DNA of 33,599 nt, taken from Acidimicrobiales bacterium. Its GTDB lineage: Bacteria; Actinomycetota; Acidimicrobiia; Acidimicrobiales; SZUA-35. Positions 17,070 to 26,324 of this stretch are shown piece by piece. A program made the position numbers and the translations under genes. The stretch spans positions 1-33,599 of the forward strand of contig JAHEJO010000011.1 in assembly GCA_024638805.1 (NCBI GenBank), given 5' to 3'. The notes under the pieces are model-generated. The model did not search any database and was not told where the DNA came from. It saw only the letters and a list, made by a program, of their open reading frames with translations. Positions within the stretch are counted from its first letter, which is position 1. Each line of letters starts with the position of its first letter.

Positions 17070-18245
17070 TCAGGCCTCCCACACGGGGAAACCGGGGAAC
17101 ACGGTAAGGGGCAGCGGTGGCACACGTTCGTCGGTGAGCAACCGAATGGATCCCTGCGTGAGATCCACCAGGACGAGATCGAGCAGCGCAGCCGTCTCCG
17201 GTGCCTGCGCCGCCACCACGAAACGAGAACCATCAGCAGACCACCCCGGCGGTGCCGCTGTCACCGACCACCCGTCGGGGAGCGGATCGGTCAGTTCTGC
17301 GTCACCCTGACCGATCGCCACGATGAGGAGTCGCGCATCGACCCCGACCGCCAGGAGACCGCTGGGCGACCACGACACCCCCGTGATCAGAGAGGCCGGT
17401 TCGGCGATCCGGTGCTGTTCGGTGGTAGCCGTGGTCAGGTCGTGCACGTACAGCGTGCCGGTCACTCCCTCGGCCCAGGCGACCGCGCGGCCGTTCGGAT
17501 CGAAGGCGGGATCGCTGAAGGTACCGGTGAATCGTGCCGAGTCAGCGGGTGATCGAACCGTCTCGAGGGTTGTCCGCTCACCGGAATCCCGATCGATCAT
17601 GACCACCCTGTAAACGTCCTCCATCGTCGAGGTGTCGGAAGACCTGGTGGCCACGACGATTTCGGTACCGGCCGGTGAGAACCGGGCAGCTCCGAGCACA
17701 TCGTGGTCCGCCGTCAGATCGAGGCGGGTGAACACCGCCGTACCCGTGACCCGTGATCGGTCGAGGTCGACCACGATCACCGCCGAACGGTCGACGACAA
17801 GAAGAGCTGAGCCATCGGAACTCCAATCGAGCGGGCCTGAGAACGACGGCAGAGCGAGGGTGAGATCGGCACGCCCATCCGGTGTGCGCAGGACGACGGT
17901 TCCCTGTGAGCCCTGACGTTCGGCGTAGGCGATCAACGAGCGGTCAGGGCTGAGCACCGGCCGCGTCAGCGCCCGAACGCTATTGCCGAAGTCCTCGAAG
18001 GATCCGGTCGAGATGTCGATCGAGCAGCCGCGAACTTCGCTGGGGGAATCGGTCTCATCGCCGCACACCAGAAAGACACGGTTCGATCCGAATCGATCCC
18101 CGCCCGCGGACCGCTCGCCCTCGTCCCCACCGACGAGACCGCCTCCGAGGACGGCAACCCCAGCCACGAGCGACACGACCGCAGCCACCGCGACGAACAG
18201 GAGTGGCCCGGCGGTGGGGATCCCGTTCGGCGAGCGCTCACTCAC
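17070..18245 (-). CDS. membrane-anchored beta-propeller (WD40/TolB-like) protein
   Basis: 391 aa. One N-terminal transmembrane helix (about residues 13-37, LLFVAVAAVVSLVAGVAVLGGG) follows a short cytoplasmic tail, so the rest should be outside the membrane. The body has repeated TolB/WD40-type blades with 'spDgs.(i/l)ay' motifs: LSPDRSLIAYAERQG, WSSDGSALLVVD, FSPAGTEIVVATR, FDPNGRAVAWAEG, WSPSGLLAVGV, WSADGSRFVVAAQ, giving about six blades. No catalytic motif is seen; it is probably a scaffold or sensor. The GTG start overlaps the antiporter stop by 8 nt, so it is the last gene of the xth-antiporter-propeller unit. A link to antiporter function is only suggested by this coupling. Confidence 0.82.
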   Translation of the reverse strand: MSERSPNGIPTAGPLLFVAVAAVVSLVAGVAVLGGGLVGGDEGERSAGGDRFGSNRVFLVCGDETDSPSEVRGCSIDISTGSFEDFGNSVRALTRPVLSPDRSLIAYAERQGSQGTVVLRTPDGRADLTLALPSFSGPLDWSSDGSALLVVDRSAVIVVDLDRSRVTGTAVFTRLDLTADHDVLGAARFSPAGTEIVVATRSSDTSTMEDVYRVVMIDRDSGERTTLETVRSPADSARFTGTFSDPAFDPNGRAVAWAEGVTGTLYVHDLTTATTEQHRIAEPASLITGVSWSPSGLLAVGVDARLLIVAIGQGDAELTDPLPDGWSVTAAPPGWSADGSRFVVAAQAPETAALLDLVLVDLTQGSIRLLTDERVPPLPLTVFPGFPVWEA

Positions 18246-20466
18246 TGGATGGGAGCACCACGACCACGACGGTCTGGGGTGCGTTGTCCAACACCGCCTG
18301 TACGTTCTGGCCGAGGTGGTAGGAGTCGCCCAGGCGCCGCAGTTCGGCGCCGACGATGATCAGGTCGGCGTCCACTTGGGCGGCGTGACGCACGATTTCG
18401 TCGCTGACGCTGGCCGAGAATCGCAACTCGGTCTCGAAGCTGGCCCGCAGATCCACCGCCTGGTCCGATGCTGTCCTCAGAACCTTCGACGCGGCGTCCC
18501 GGGAGTGGATCGCAGTGGCATCGCGCAGTCGTTCGACCAGACCTGCGCCCACCGTGACCAACGCCGAATCCTGATAGATCACATGGCTCAGCGTCAACTG
18601 TGTTCCGAGGTTGGCCGAGAGGTTCCCGGCCAGTTCCAGAGCGGCTCGACTCGAACGTGACCCGACGACGGGGACAAGCGCACGAGCGAAAACCCCGGGC
18701 AGGCGGTTGCCGGTGTTGCGGGCTCTTCGGACGACGACGATGGGAATACGAAGCTCGTTGAGGAGATCGTCGGCGAGGCGTGCCAGCGAGGCCACGCCGG
18801 CGTCGGCCACGCCGACCGCGGCTACCGAGTAGCCGAGCTTGGACTCGGCGATCAGACGTTCCGCCGCCTCGTAGTCGGCGGCCCGGAGAACCTCGACCTG
18901 GCGGTCGAACATCGTGTTCGTGACCGGCTCGAGATTGGGTTCGTTCCCGTCGGCATCGTCGATGGCCACCACCGTGACCGCGGCGGACTCGGGCCAGGCG
19001 AAGTGTACGACCTGGGCGGCGACGATCGAACTCTTCGAACCGGCGGACGGGATGAGAATGGGTCCGTCGCGAACGACGAGGTTCTTGGCCAACGCTTCCT
19101 CACGGCTGAGTCGCTCGCGTTCGGCGACCGAACCCTCCAGGTTGTGGGCCAGCGCCCGGACCCCGACAGAGGCGATCAGGGAGGTGACCAGCGGAATGAT
19201 CACGATCATCGTGAACGTGGTCTGGTTGAACACCCCGAGACTCAACGCCACGGTGGCGATGATGATCTCCAGTGCACCGCGTGCGTTGAGGCCGGCGCCG
19301 AGGATCATCCCCTCGCGCCGGGACAGGCCACCGAACAACGCGCCGGCGTAGGCGCCGACGAATTTCAACCCGAGAGCGACGCCGAGGAGGATCAGGGTCC
19401 AGGTGAGTGCGTCGCCTCGCAGAAGACTGAGGTCCACGCGGAGCCCGGCGGTGGCGAAGAACAACGGCGCGAAGACGACCGATGTGAGGTCTTCTATCAC
19501 GTGGACCGCCTCGGCCTGTTGGTAGCGCGACCGGGCGAGGACGACACCGGCCACGAACGAGCCGAGGACCGCCTCGACACCGAGCCATTGGGTGATGACA
19601 CCGAAAATCAACATCGCCGCGAGCGCCACGGTCAATGCACCCCTCAGATTGGCGCCTTCACGGCGTACCGCCCGGAGCGAACCGTCGACCACGCGCTGCC
19701 CGATCGTGAGAGCGCCAGCGAGGAAGGCAACCAGTCCGAAGACCGTCAGGATCGTGTCGACCAGGGAGAGGCTGCCCGAGACGGCCAGCCCCGAGATCAC
19801 GCCGAGGATGATCCATCCGATCAGATCGTTGGCCATCCCGGCGGCGACGGTGATCTGACCCACGTCACGACGCATCAGCCCGAGATCGCCAAGCACCTTG
19901 GCCACGACCGCCAGTGCTGACACCGCAACGCTCAAGGCGATGAACAGCGTGAACGTCAGCCGATCGGCGTCATCTCCCCACAGGATCCGAGGGATCTGCG
20001 AGCCCGCCGCCAACCCACCGATGAAGGGAACGGTGATCGAACCGACCGTGACGAGCAGGGCCGGCCGACCCAGCCGCGTGATCAGGTTCAGATCGGTTTC
20101 GAAACCCGCCACCATCAAGAGGAACGCTGCGCTGAACCAGCCGACGCCGAGGAGCAGCGAACTCTGGATCAGGGCCTCCTCGCCGCCGGGGAGAAACCAG
20201 TCGAACCCGTCCGACCAGGCGGCACCGAAGATCGAGGGGCCGAGCACCAGCCCGGCGCTGAGTTCACCGACGACCGACGGCAGCCCGATCCGGCGCGCAC
20301 CGGCGCCGAGAATCCTCGCCACCGACCAGAGGGCCAGGATCTCGACCCAGAACACGAGGAGCTCGTGATGAGGAACGTTGATGACCCGCTGTCCCTCGGC
20401 GCTGGTGGCAACGTCGGCGGCGAACCCAACGAGACCGAGGTCAGGCATGTGCCGGATCCAGTGCAT
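18238..20466 (-). CDS. CPA2-family cation/proton antiporter with tandem USP domains
   Basis: 742 aa. Residues about 35-440 are a KefB/NapA-like antiporter domain with roughly 12 transmembrane helices (GLPSVVGELSAGLVLGPSIFG, FLLMVAGFETDLN, VAAGMANDLIGWIILGVISG with the conserved ND, ARGALEIIIATVALSLGVF). The C-terminal 290 residues contain two universal-stress-protein-like domains (PILIPSAGSKSSIVAA... and ARALVPVVGSRSSRAALELA...), the second ending with GAELRRLGDSYHLGQNVQAV, a loose version of the USP nucleotide-binding loop. It is probably a Na+ or K+/H+ antiporter gated by a nucleotide. The ATG at 20448 overlaps the xth stop by 8 nt and is a plausible alternative to 20466. A USP-fused antiporter is common in actinobacteria; ion specificity is not readable. 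Confidence 0.9.
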   Translation of the reverse strand: MHWIRHMPDLGLVGFAADVATSAEGQRVINVPHHELLVFWVEILALWSVARILGAGARRIGLPSVVGELSAGLVLGPSIFGAAWSDGFDWFLPGGEEALIQSSLLLGVGWFSAAFLLMVAGFETDLNLITRLGRPALLVTVGSITVPFIGGLAAGSQIPRILWGDDADRLTFTLFIALSVAVSALAVVAKVLGDLGLMRRDVGQITVAAGMANDLIGWIILGVISGLAVSGSLSLVDTILTVFGLVAFLAGALTIGQRVVDGSLRAVRREGANLRGALTVALAAMLIFGVITQWLGVEAVLGSFVAGVVLARSRYQQAEAVHVIEDLTSVVFAPLFFATAGLRVDLSLLRGDALTWTLILLGVALGLKFVGAYAGALFGGLSRREGMILGAGLNARGALEIIIATVALSLGVFNQTTFTMIVIIPLVTSLIASVGVRALAHNLEGSVAERERLSREEALAKNLVVRDGPILIPSAGSKSSIVAAQVVHFAWPESAAVTVVAIDDADGNEPNLEPVTNTMFDRQVEVLRAADYEAAERLIAESKLGYSVAAVGVADAGVASLARLADDLLNELRIPIVVVRRARNTGNRLPGVFARALVPVVGSRSSRAALELAGNLSANLGTQLTLSHVIYQDSALVTVGAGLVERLRDATAIHSRDAASKVLRTASDQAVDLRASFETELRFSASVSDEIVRHAAQVDADLIIVGAELRRLGDSYHLGQNVQAVLDNAPQTVVVVVLPSSE

Positions 20467-21238
20467 AACCCGCGAGAACGGGGGCGTGATCGCTGGGTTT
20501 GGTCCCCTTGCGTGCGTTGCGGTCCACCACGTCGAGGAAGCTGGTCCGAGCCAGCGGTTCGGACGCCAGGAGAAAGTCGATGCGCATTCCCTCCCGTTTG
20601 TGGAATCGGCCGGCCTGGTAGTCGTAGTAGCTGAACAGCCCCCCTTGGTCGTAGCGCTGACGGAAGGTATCGATCAGCCCCCAGTCGATCACCTTCTGGA
20701 GGGCGCCTCTCTCCTCCGGTGTCACGTGGGTGGAGTCGACGAACCTGACGGGGTCCCAGACGTCGCGGTCATCAGGAGCGATGTTCCAGTCGCCGGCGAC
20801 GACGACGTGGTCGGTCGGGGACGTGGTGTCGTTGAGATGGGCGGTCAACCGGTCGAGCCAGGAGAGCTTGTAATGGAAGTGCTCGTGCCCGACCTCGCGG
20901 CCGTTGGGCACGTAGACACTGTGGACCCGGACACCTCCACAGGTTGCCGAGATGAGCCGCGCATCGGGATCGGGCTCGATGCCCGGTGCGAAACCGTCGA
21001 TCGGCCGATCGACACCCATTCGTGACAAGATGGCCACTCCGTTCCATTGATTGACGCCGTGGTGGATTGCTTCGTAGCCCAGGCCGGCGAACAGCAACGC
21101 CGGGAAGTCCTTGTCGGCGAGCTTGGTCTCCTGCAGGCACACGACGTCGGGTCGCACATCGGAAAGCCATTCTTCGACCCGCGGCAGGCGGGCCTTGAGC
21201 GAGTTCACGTTCCACGTCCCGATCAACACAGACTCCAA
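20441..21238 (-). CDS. xth: exodeoxyribonuclease III
   Basis: 265 aa from the TTG at 21238, or 262 from the GTG at 21229. AP endonuclease/3'-5' exonuclease of base-excision repair. All family motifs are visible: GTWNVNSLKARLPRV, DVVCLQETKLAD (catalytic Glu), SVYVPNGREVG, VVAGDWNIAP (Asp/Asn), RIDFLLAS and KPSDHAPVLA (Asp-His). The GTG start at 21229 is attractive because a TATTGT hexamer lies 9 nt upstream and MLIGTWNVNSL is the usual N-terminus. It is the first gene of a three-gene overlapping unit with the antiporter and beta-propeller genes and is divergent from kgd, with only about 30-40 bp between starts. Confidence 0.96.
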   Translation of the reverse strand: MESVLIGTWNVNSLKARLPRVEEWLSDVRPDVVCLQETKLADKDFPALLFAGLGYEAIHHGVNQWNGVAILSRMGVDRPIDGFAPGIEPDPDARLISATCGGVRVHSVYVPNGREVGHEHFHYKLSWLDRLTAHLNDTTSPTDHVVVAGDWNIAPDDRDVWDPVRFVDSTHVTPEERGALQKVIDWGLIDTFRQRYDQGGLFSYYDYQAGRFHKREGMRIDFLLASEPLARTSFLDVVDRNARKGTKPSDHAPVLAGYALDPAHA

Positions 21239-21244
21239 ACAATA
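21239..21244 (-). promoter_or_regulatory. candidate -10 element for xth
   Basis: On the minus strand TATTGT, then 9 nt, then the GTG at 21229. If used, it favours that start over the TTG at 21238, which touches the hexamer. It sits back to back with the kgd element at 21258-21263. Confidence 0.45.
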
Positions 21245-21257
21245 GTGGACCCCGGAC

Positions 21258-21263
21258 TAGCCT
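21258..21263 (+). promoter_or_regulatory. candidate leaderless -10 element for kgd
   Basis: TAGCCT, then GAGATC (6 nt), then the GTG at 21270, which supports that start. Its -35 position would fall on the xth -10 and start region, so the two promoters should interfere. Confidence 0.6.
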
Positions 21264-21269
21264 GAGATC

Positions 21270-24200
21270 GTGGCCTCAAACCAAGAACCGACCTCGCTTG
21301 GCCCCAACGCCTGGCTCGTCGAGGAACTCGCCCAGAACTACAAGGGCAATCCCAAGTCCGTGGACCAGGACTGGCGGGATCTCTTCGCCGGGGCGCAAGC
21401 CGAGTCGACCGCGACCCTCATCGAGACGGGCGCGCTCACGATCACCGAAGCGCCCACCGATGCGCCAGTGCGGACCGAACCGACGATCCCGGTTCCTCCG
21501 CCCGGGAACGGCACACAACCCGAGACCGAGAAGACCGGCGCAGCGGCGCCATCGAGCGCGAAACCCCAAACGACCGCACAACCCCAAACCAAGGCCCTCG
21601 ACCCCGAAGTCGCGTCAGCCGAACCGGGTGAACCGCTGCGAGGTGTTGCGGCGCGGATCGTGACCAACATGGAAGCCAGCCTCGGTGTTCCGACGGCCAC
21701 GAGTTTCCGCCAGGTTCCCGCCAAGCTCCTCGAGATCAACCGCAAGGTCCTCAACAACCATTTGCAGAGGATCCGGGGCGGCAAGGTCAGCTTCACCCAT
21801 CTGATCGGCTATGCGGTCGTGCTGGCGATCAAGGAACAGGTCCCCTCGATGGCGTACAGCTATCACCTCGGGGCAGATCGAACACCGCGGGTGATCAAGA
21901 ACGAGACCATCAACGTCGGCATCGCCGTCGACCAGACCAAGGCCGACGGTTCCCGTTCACTCATCGTCCCGGTGATCAAGGGTGCCGAGACCATGTCATT
22001 CCGGGAGTTCCTCGACGCCTACGAGGTGGCGATCGGCAAGGTGAGAAACAACAAGCTCACCATCGACGATCTGACCGGCGCCAACGTCACCATCACCAAC
22101 CCGGGCACCATCGGTACGGTGCAGAGCGTGCCTCGCCTCATGCCGGGCCAAGGCACGATCGTGGGACTAGGGGGAATTGGCTTCCCCACCGAGTATCAGG
22201 CTGCCGATCCGATCACCCTGGCCGATCTGGGCATCTCGAAGATCATGACCGTCTCGAGCACCTACGACCACCGGATCATCCAAGGCGCCGAATCGGGCGT
22301 GTTCCTCAAGCGGGTACACGAGCTCATGATGGGCGAGTACGGCTTCTACTCCGACATTTTCACCTGCATGCGGGTGCCGTACGAGGCCGTGCAGTGGCGA
22401 AAGGACAACGTCGCTGAATCCCAGGAGGCCGACCTGGCCCAGGAGAAGCAGCACGGCGTCAACACGCTCATCAATCAGTACCGGGTTCGCGGTCATCTGA
22501 TCGCCAACACGAATCCGCTCTCCGACGGTCCCAAACAGACCCATCCCGAACTCGACCCGGCGACGTACGGCCTGACGATCTGGGATCTCGATCGTCGGTT
22601 CCTGACCGGCAGCACCGAAGGCATCTACGCAGCCATCGACGGCGAAGCCAAGCAGATGAAGCTGGGCGACATCCTCGGGGTTCTCCGAGATGCGTATTGC
22701 CGCACGATCGGGATCGAATACATGCACATCGCCGACCCGGTCGAGAAGCGGTGGATCCAGGAGCAGGTCGAGACGCCGGCGGTCCGGTTCGATCGGGACA
22801 CCCTGCACCATGTGCTCGAACGGCTGAGCACTGCAGAGGCATTCGAGAAGTTCCTGGCCGCGCGTTATGTGGGGCAGAAACGTTTCGGACTCGAAGGCGC
22901 CGAGAGCGCCGTTCCCATCCTCGACGCGATCCTCAATGATGCCGCCGACGGTGGGGTGGAGCGATCGGTGATCGGTATGGCCCACCGCGGTCGTCTCAAC
23001 GTGCTCACCAACATCATGAAGAAGGAGCACCGCGAACTGTTCAAGGAGTTCGAAGGGGCGGTCGACGAGACGGCGATACAGGGCTCGGGTGACGTGAAGT
23101 ACCACCTCGGCTACACCGGGACGCACACCAGTCGAGTGGGCCACACCGTCGAGGTCGAATTGGCGGCCAATCCCTCGCATCTCGAGGCGGTGGGACCGGT
23201 CGTCGAGGGGATGTCCCGGGCGTACATGGACCAGAGCGAGGCGGGCAACTACCCGATTCTGCCGATCATGTTGCACGGCGACGCCGCATTCGCCGGACAG
23301 GGTGTCGTCGCCGAGACACTGAACCTCAGCCAGGTGAAGGGGTTCAAGGTCGGCGGCACGATCCACCTGATCATCAACAACCAGCTCGGCTACACGACCG
23401 CACCCCACCACAGTCGATCATCTGAATACTCCACCGATGTCGCCAAGATGGTCCAGGCGCCGATCATGCACGTCAACGCCGACGACCCCGAGGCCTGTGT
23501 CCGCGTAGGCCAACTCGCATTCGCCTATCGTCAGCGGTTCAACAAGGACGTCGTGATCGACATGATCGGCTATCGACGGCACGGTCACAACGAAGGCGAC
23601 GATCCCAGCTACACCCAGCCGGTGATGTATCGAAAGATCGCCGACCGACCCAGCGCCCGGTCGATCTTCACCCAGTCCCTTATCGACCGGGGCGAACTCA
23701 GTATCGAAGAGGCCGAGCAGGCGATCGAATACTTCCAACAGCTCCTGCAGATGGCGCTCGAGGACACCCGCGAGTCCGCGCCTCCGGAGGGGATCCGTGC
23801 CAAACCGTCACCGCCGGCGGTCGGGGTGCTGCCCCATGTGGACACGTCGGTGGATCGGGCCACGCTCGATGCGGTGTACGCCGCCCTTTCCTCGGTCCCC
23901 GACGGGTTCGAGGTCCATCCCAAGCTGGCCCGGCAGTTCGTCGCCCGGGACAAGATGTGGGCCTCGGGCCAGATCGACTGGGCCCTCGGCGAGGCCTTTG
24001 CGATGGGATCGCTCGTCGTCGAGGGAACCTCGGTGCGGCTGACCGGCCAGGACAGCCGGCGGGGAACGTTCGCCCATCGGCATGCGACCCTCAACCACTA
24101 CCAGACCGGTGATGAGCACACCCCGCTGGCCACTCTCGGCAAGGGGAAGACGAAGTTCTGGGTCTACGACTCGACCCTGTCGGAGTACGCCGGCCTCGGT

Positions 24201-25001
24201 TTCGAGTACGGCTACTCGCTCGCCAATCCCGAGGTTCTGACAATCTGGGAAGCCCAGTTCGGCGACTTCGTCAACGGCGCCCAGATCATCATCGATCAGT
24301 TCCTCGTCGCCGCCGAGGACAAGTGGAACGAGCACTCCCCGCTGGTGATGCTCCTCCCCCACGGCTTCGAGGGGCAAGGTCCCGAGCACTCCTCGGGCCG
24401 CCTCGAGCGTTTCCTCCTGCTGTGTGCGGAGGACAACATCCAGATCGCCAACGCCACCACGGCGGCTCAGTTGTTCCATCTCCTTCGCCGGCAGATCGTG
24501 CGGGAGGTCAACAAGCCGTTGGTCGTGTTCACTCCCAAGTCGGGCCTTCGCGCAAAATGGTCGCGCAGCCCGGTCGATCACATCACGTCGGGATCCTTCG
24601 AAGAGGTTCTCGAGGCGGTACCGGCAGCCGATCCGGCCGCGGTGAGCCGGGTCGTGTTCGCCTCCGGCAAGGTGGCGGCCGAAGCCGAGGAAGCGCGCGA
24701 CGGCATCGAGGCGCCGGCCGCCGTCATCCGGGTCGAGCAGCTCTACCCGTGGCCCTTCGCGGACGTTGCCGCAGCCCTAGCCCGGTATCCCAATGCCCAT
24801 GAGATCGTGTGGCTCCAGGAAGAGCCCGAGAACATGGGGGCCTGGAACTCGGTGAAAGGTCGTCTCTACGAAGCGCACGGAGAAACCCACACGATCCGTC
24901 GCGTCAGTCGAACCGAATCGGGCAGCCCCGCCACCGGCTCCCGGAACATCCACCTGCAGGAGCAGGAGTCGCTACTGGAGCGAGCATTCGGCGATCTGTG
25001 A
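21270..25001 (+). CDS. kgd: multifunctional 2-oxoglutarate dehydrogenase E2o-E1o (Kgd/OdhA type)
   Basis: 1243 aa, near the roughly 1230 aa of mycobacterial Kgd. Order: N-terminal E1o-like helix (GPNAWLVEELAQNYKGNPKSV, 11-31); a Pro/Ala/Thr-rich linker (about 60-118); the acyltransferase domain (about 120-360) with the catalytic motif TYDHRIIQGAESG (H334), GANVTITNPGTIGT and GTIVGLGG; then the ThDP-dependent E1o domain (about 380-1243) with IGMAHRGRLNVLTN, GDVKYHLGYTG, HGDAAFAGQGVVAETLNLS, EAQFGDFVNGAQIIIDQFL and LLPHGFEGQGPEHSS. As in other actinobacteria there is no lipoyl domain, so it should work with the pyruvate dehydrogenase E2/E3. It makes succinyl-CoA (or succinic semialdehyde) from 2-oxoglutarate. 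In this phylum the enzyme is inhibited by the FHA protein GarA/OdhI, not found here. It ends 21 bp from the convergent astB, and its product is a substrate of AstA. Confidence 0.96.
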   Translation: MASNQEPTSLGPNAWLVEELAQNYKGNPKSVDQDWRDLFAGAQAESTATLIETGALTITEAPTDAPVRTEPTIPVPPPGNGTQPETEKTGAAAPSSAKPQTTAQPQTKALDPEVASAEPGEPLRGVAARIVTNMEASLGVPTATSFRQVPAKLLEINRKVLNNHLQRIRGGKVSFTHLIGYAVVLAIKEQVPSMAYSYHLGADRTPRVIKNETINVGIAVDQTKADGSRSLIVPVIKGAETMSFREFLDAYEVAIGKVRNNKLTIDDLTGANVTITNPGTIGTVQSVPRLMPGQGTIVGLGGIGFPTEYQAADPITLADLGISKIMTVSSTYDHRIIQGAESGVFLKRVHELMMGEYGFYSDIFTCMRVPYEAVQWRKDNVAESQEADLAQEKQHGVNTLINQYRVRGHLIANTNPLSDGPKQTHPELDPATYGLTIWDLDRRFLTGSTEGIYAAIDGEAKQMKLGDILGVLRDAYCRTIGIEYMHIADPVEKRWIQEQVETPAVRFDRDTLHHVLERLSTAEAFEKFLAARYVGQKRFGLEGAESAVPILDAILNDAADGGVERSVIGMAHRGRLNVLTNIMKKEHRELFKEFEGAVDETAIQGSGDVKYHLGYTGTHTSRVGHTVEVELAANPSHLEAVGPVVEGMSRAYMDQSEAGNYPILPIMLHGDAAFAGQGVVAETLNLSQVKGFKVGGTIHLIINNQLGYTTAPHHSRSSEYSTDVAKMVQAPIMHVNADDPEACVRVGQLAFAYRQRFNKDVVIDMIGYRRHGHNEGDDPSYTQPVMYRKIADRPSARSIFTQSLIDRGELSIEEAEQAIEYFQQLLQMALEDTRESAPPEGIRAKPSPPAVGVLPHVDTSVDRATLDAVYAALSSVPDGFEVHPKLARQFVARDKMWASGQIDWALGEAFAMGSLVVEGTSVRLTGQDSRRGTFAHRHATLNHYQTGDEHTPLATLGKGKTKFWVYDSTLSEYAGLGFEYGYSLANPEVLTIWEAQFGDFVNGAQIIIDQFLVAAEDKWNEHSPLVMLLPHGFEGQGPEHSSGRLERFLLLCAEDNIQIANATTAAQLFHLLRRQIVREVNKPLVVFTPKSGLRAKWSRSPVDHITSGSFEEVLEAVPAADPAAVSRVVFASGKVAAEAEEARDGIEAPAAVIRVEQLYPWPFADVAAALARYPNAHEIVWLQEEPENMGAWNSVKGRLYEAHGETHTIRRVSRTESGSPATGSRNIHLQEQESLLERAFGDL

Positions 25002-25005
25002 CAGC

Positions 25006-25018
25006 GGCGGCTGCCGCC
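25006..25018. terminator. compact GC hairpin between convergent kgd and astB
   Basis: GGCGGC-T-GCCGCC, a perfect short palindrome filling most of the 21-bp gap between the two stop codons. It is possibly a bidirectional terminator; no T-run. Confidence 0.4.
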
Positions 25019-25022
25019 CACC

Positions 25023-26324
25023 TCAGGCCGGCGCCTCGCCCAACTCGAGGAGTCCGTACAGCTCGGCGAGGGCCGCATGCGACTCGAGCGCCAGCTGAGG
25101 ATCGGTGAGGTCCTCCAGGGTCAGCTCCGTCCGGTAGTGGCGCTGGACCCAACGTTCGAGTTCGTCGAACAGCGAGGAATCGAGCACCACCCGACCCCCG
25201 AGCGCTGCCATCTCGTCGTCGGTCATCGCAACCCGAAGCCGCAGACACGCCGGTCCGCCACCGTTGCTCATACTCTGACGAAGATCCACGAAGTGGACGG
25301 CGTCGATCGGATTGGAGCGGTCGGCGAGAATGCGGTCGACCTCGCGGCGCGTAGCGTCGTTCTCCCGCACCTCGACCGGGGCGATAATCGCCATCGAGCC
25401 CTCGGCGACGGTGACGAGCTGGGAATTGAACAGATAGCTCTGGACCGCATCCGCCAGCGAGACCCGGGCACCGTCGACGCCGATCGCAACGATGTCGTCG
25501 AGGGTGGCAAGGTCCGCGGTCGCAAACGCCTCGGCGTGATACAACAGCACGTTCTCGTTGGCGACGGCGACCACGTCGTTGTGGAAAGCGCCGGCATCGA
25601 CCGACGCCCCCTGCTGGTGCCAGAACCGGACCCGACCGGGTCGCAGCTGGTGTCGCCGGGCGACGGCCTGGCTGGCGAGAAGGGTTTGGCGTCGCGGGAA
25701 CCCCGCCGGTGCGACCGAACCGGCGGTCGAGCCGTAGACGAACACCTCGGTTCCCGGTTCGCCGTGGGCGGCGGTGAGCCGCATGTGGTTGGCAGCTCCC
25801 TCGTCACCGAAGGCTGGGGTTGCGGGCAGTGGATCGTGAACCGCGAAGTAGCGGCGGTCGGCGAAGACCGTGCGCAGGACCGCCGCCGTCCGAGAGGCCT
25901 CGATGGATCGGTGAGTGTTCGATACGAGGTTGGCGACCGAGAGATGGACCCGACCGTCGCCGGTGTCGGCCGACGGCGAAACCGTGGCTGCGTTGGCGGC
26001 CCACATCGCCGACGCCGAGTAAACCAGGGCCAGCAGCTCCGGAGCGTCGGCTGCCATGCGTTTGACCGCGTCGGGCAATGGCCCTTCGAAGCCGAGTGAC
26101 GCCAGCACCGGACCGTACGGGCGGGGCTGGGGCGGCAGCACGGCCTGTGGTATGTCGAGCGTGGAGAGGAGCCGCATCTTGGCGATGCCCTGCAGGGCCG
26201 CCGCTCGAGGGCTCGAAGGAAGTCCTCGATGTCGTCCCGATGCAAGATTCCCGAACGACAGTCCGGCGTAGTTGTGGGTCGGCCCGACCAGCCCGTCGAA
26301 GTTCGTTTCGCGTGCTCTAGTCAT
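25023..26324 (-). CDS. astB: N-succinylarginine dihydrolase
   Basis: Second step of the AST pathway: N2-succinylarginine + 2 H2O gives N2-succinylornithine + CO2 + 2 NH3. 433 aa from the ATG at 26324 (the E. coli enzyme is about 447). The protein begins RETNFDGLVGPTHNYAGLSF, the AstB N-terminal signature. The catalytic triad of this amidinotransferase-fold enzyme is in place: E175 (FGDEGAANHMRL), H248 (GAFHNDVVAV) and C360 (SNGGGPACLRLRV). Other hallmarks are FVYGSTAGSVAPAGFPRRQT, FWHQQGASVDAGAFHND and YLFNSQLV. The ORF-track start at 26618 is a shadow within astD. ATGACTAG joins start and astD stop (8-nt overlap). It is the last gene of the operon and no astE follows. Confidence 0.96.
   Translation of the reverse strand: MTRARETNFDGLVGPTHNYAGLSFGNLASGRHRGLPSSPRAAALQGIAKMRLLSTLDIPQAVLPPQPRPYGPVLASLGFEGPLPDAVKRMAADAPELLALVYSASAMWAANAATVSPSADTGDGRVHLSVANLVSNTHRSIEASRTAAVLRTVFADRRYFAVHDPLPATPAFGDEGAANHMRLTAAHGEPGTEVFVYGSTAGSVAPAGFPRRQTLLASQAVARRHQLRPGRVRFWHQQGASVDAGAFHNDVVAVANENVLLYHAEAFATADLATLDDIVAIGVDGARVSLADAVQSYLFNSQLVTVAEGSMAIIAPVEVRENDATRREVDRILADRSNPIDAVHFVDLRQSMSNGGGPACLRLRVAMTDDEMAALGGRVVLDSSLFDELERWVQRHYRTELTLEDLTDPQLALESHAALAELYGLLELGEAPA

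Noticed and set aside
22167-23411. 414-aa minus-strand ORF
   Set aside because: Lies entirely antisense to the well-supported kgd; composition is that of a complement-strand shadow in GC-rich DNA, with no recognisable motif.
25077-26099. 340-aa plus-strand ORF
   Set aside because: Antisense to astB, whose triad residues are intact.
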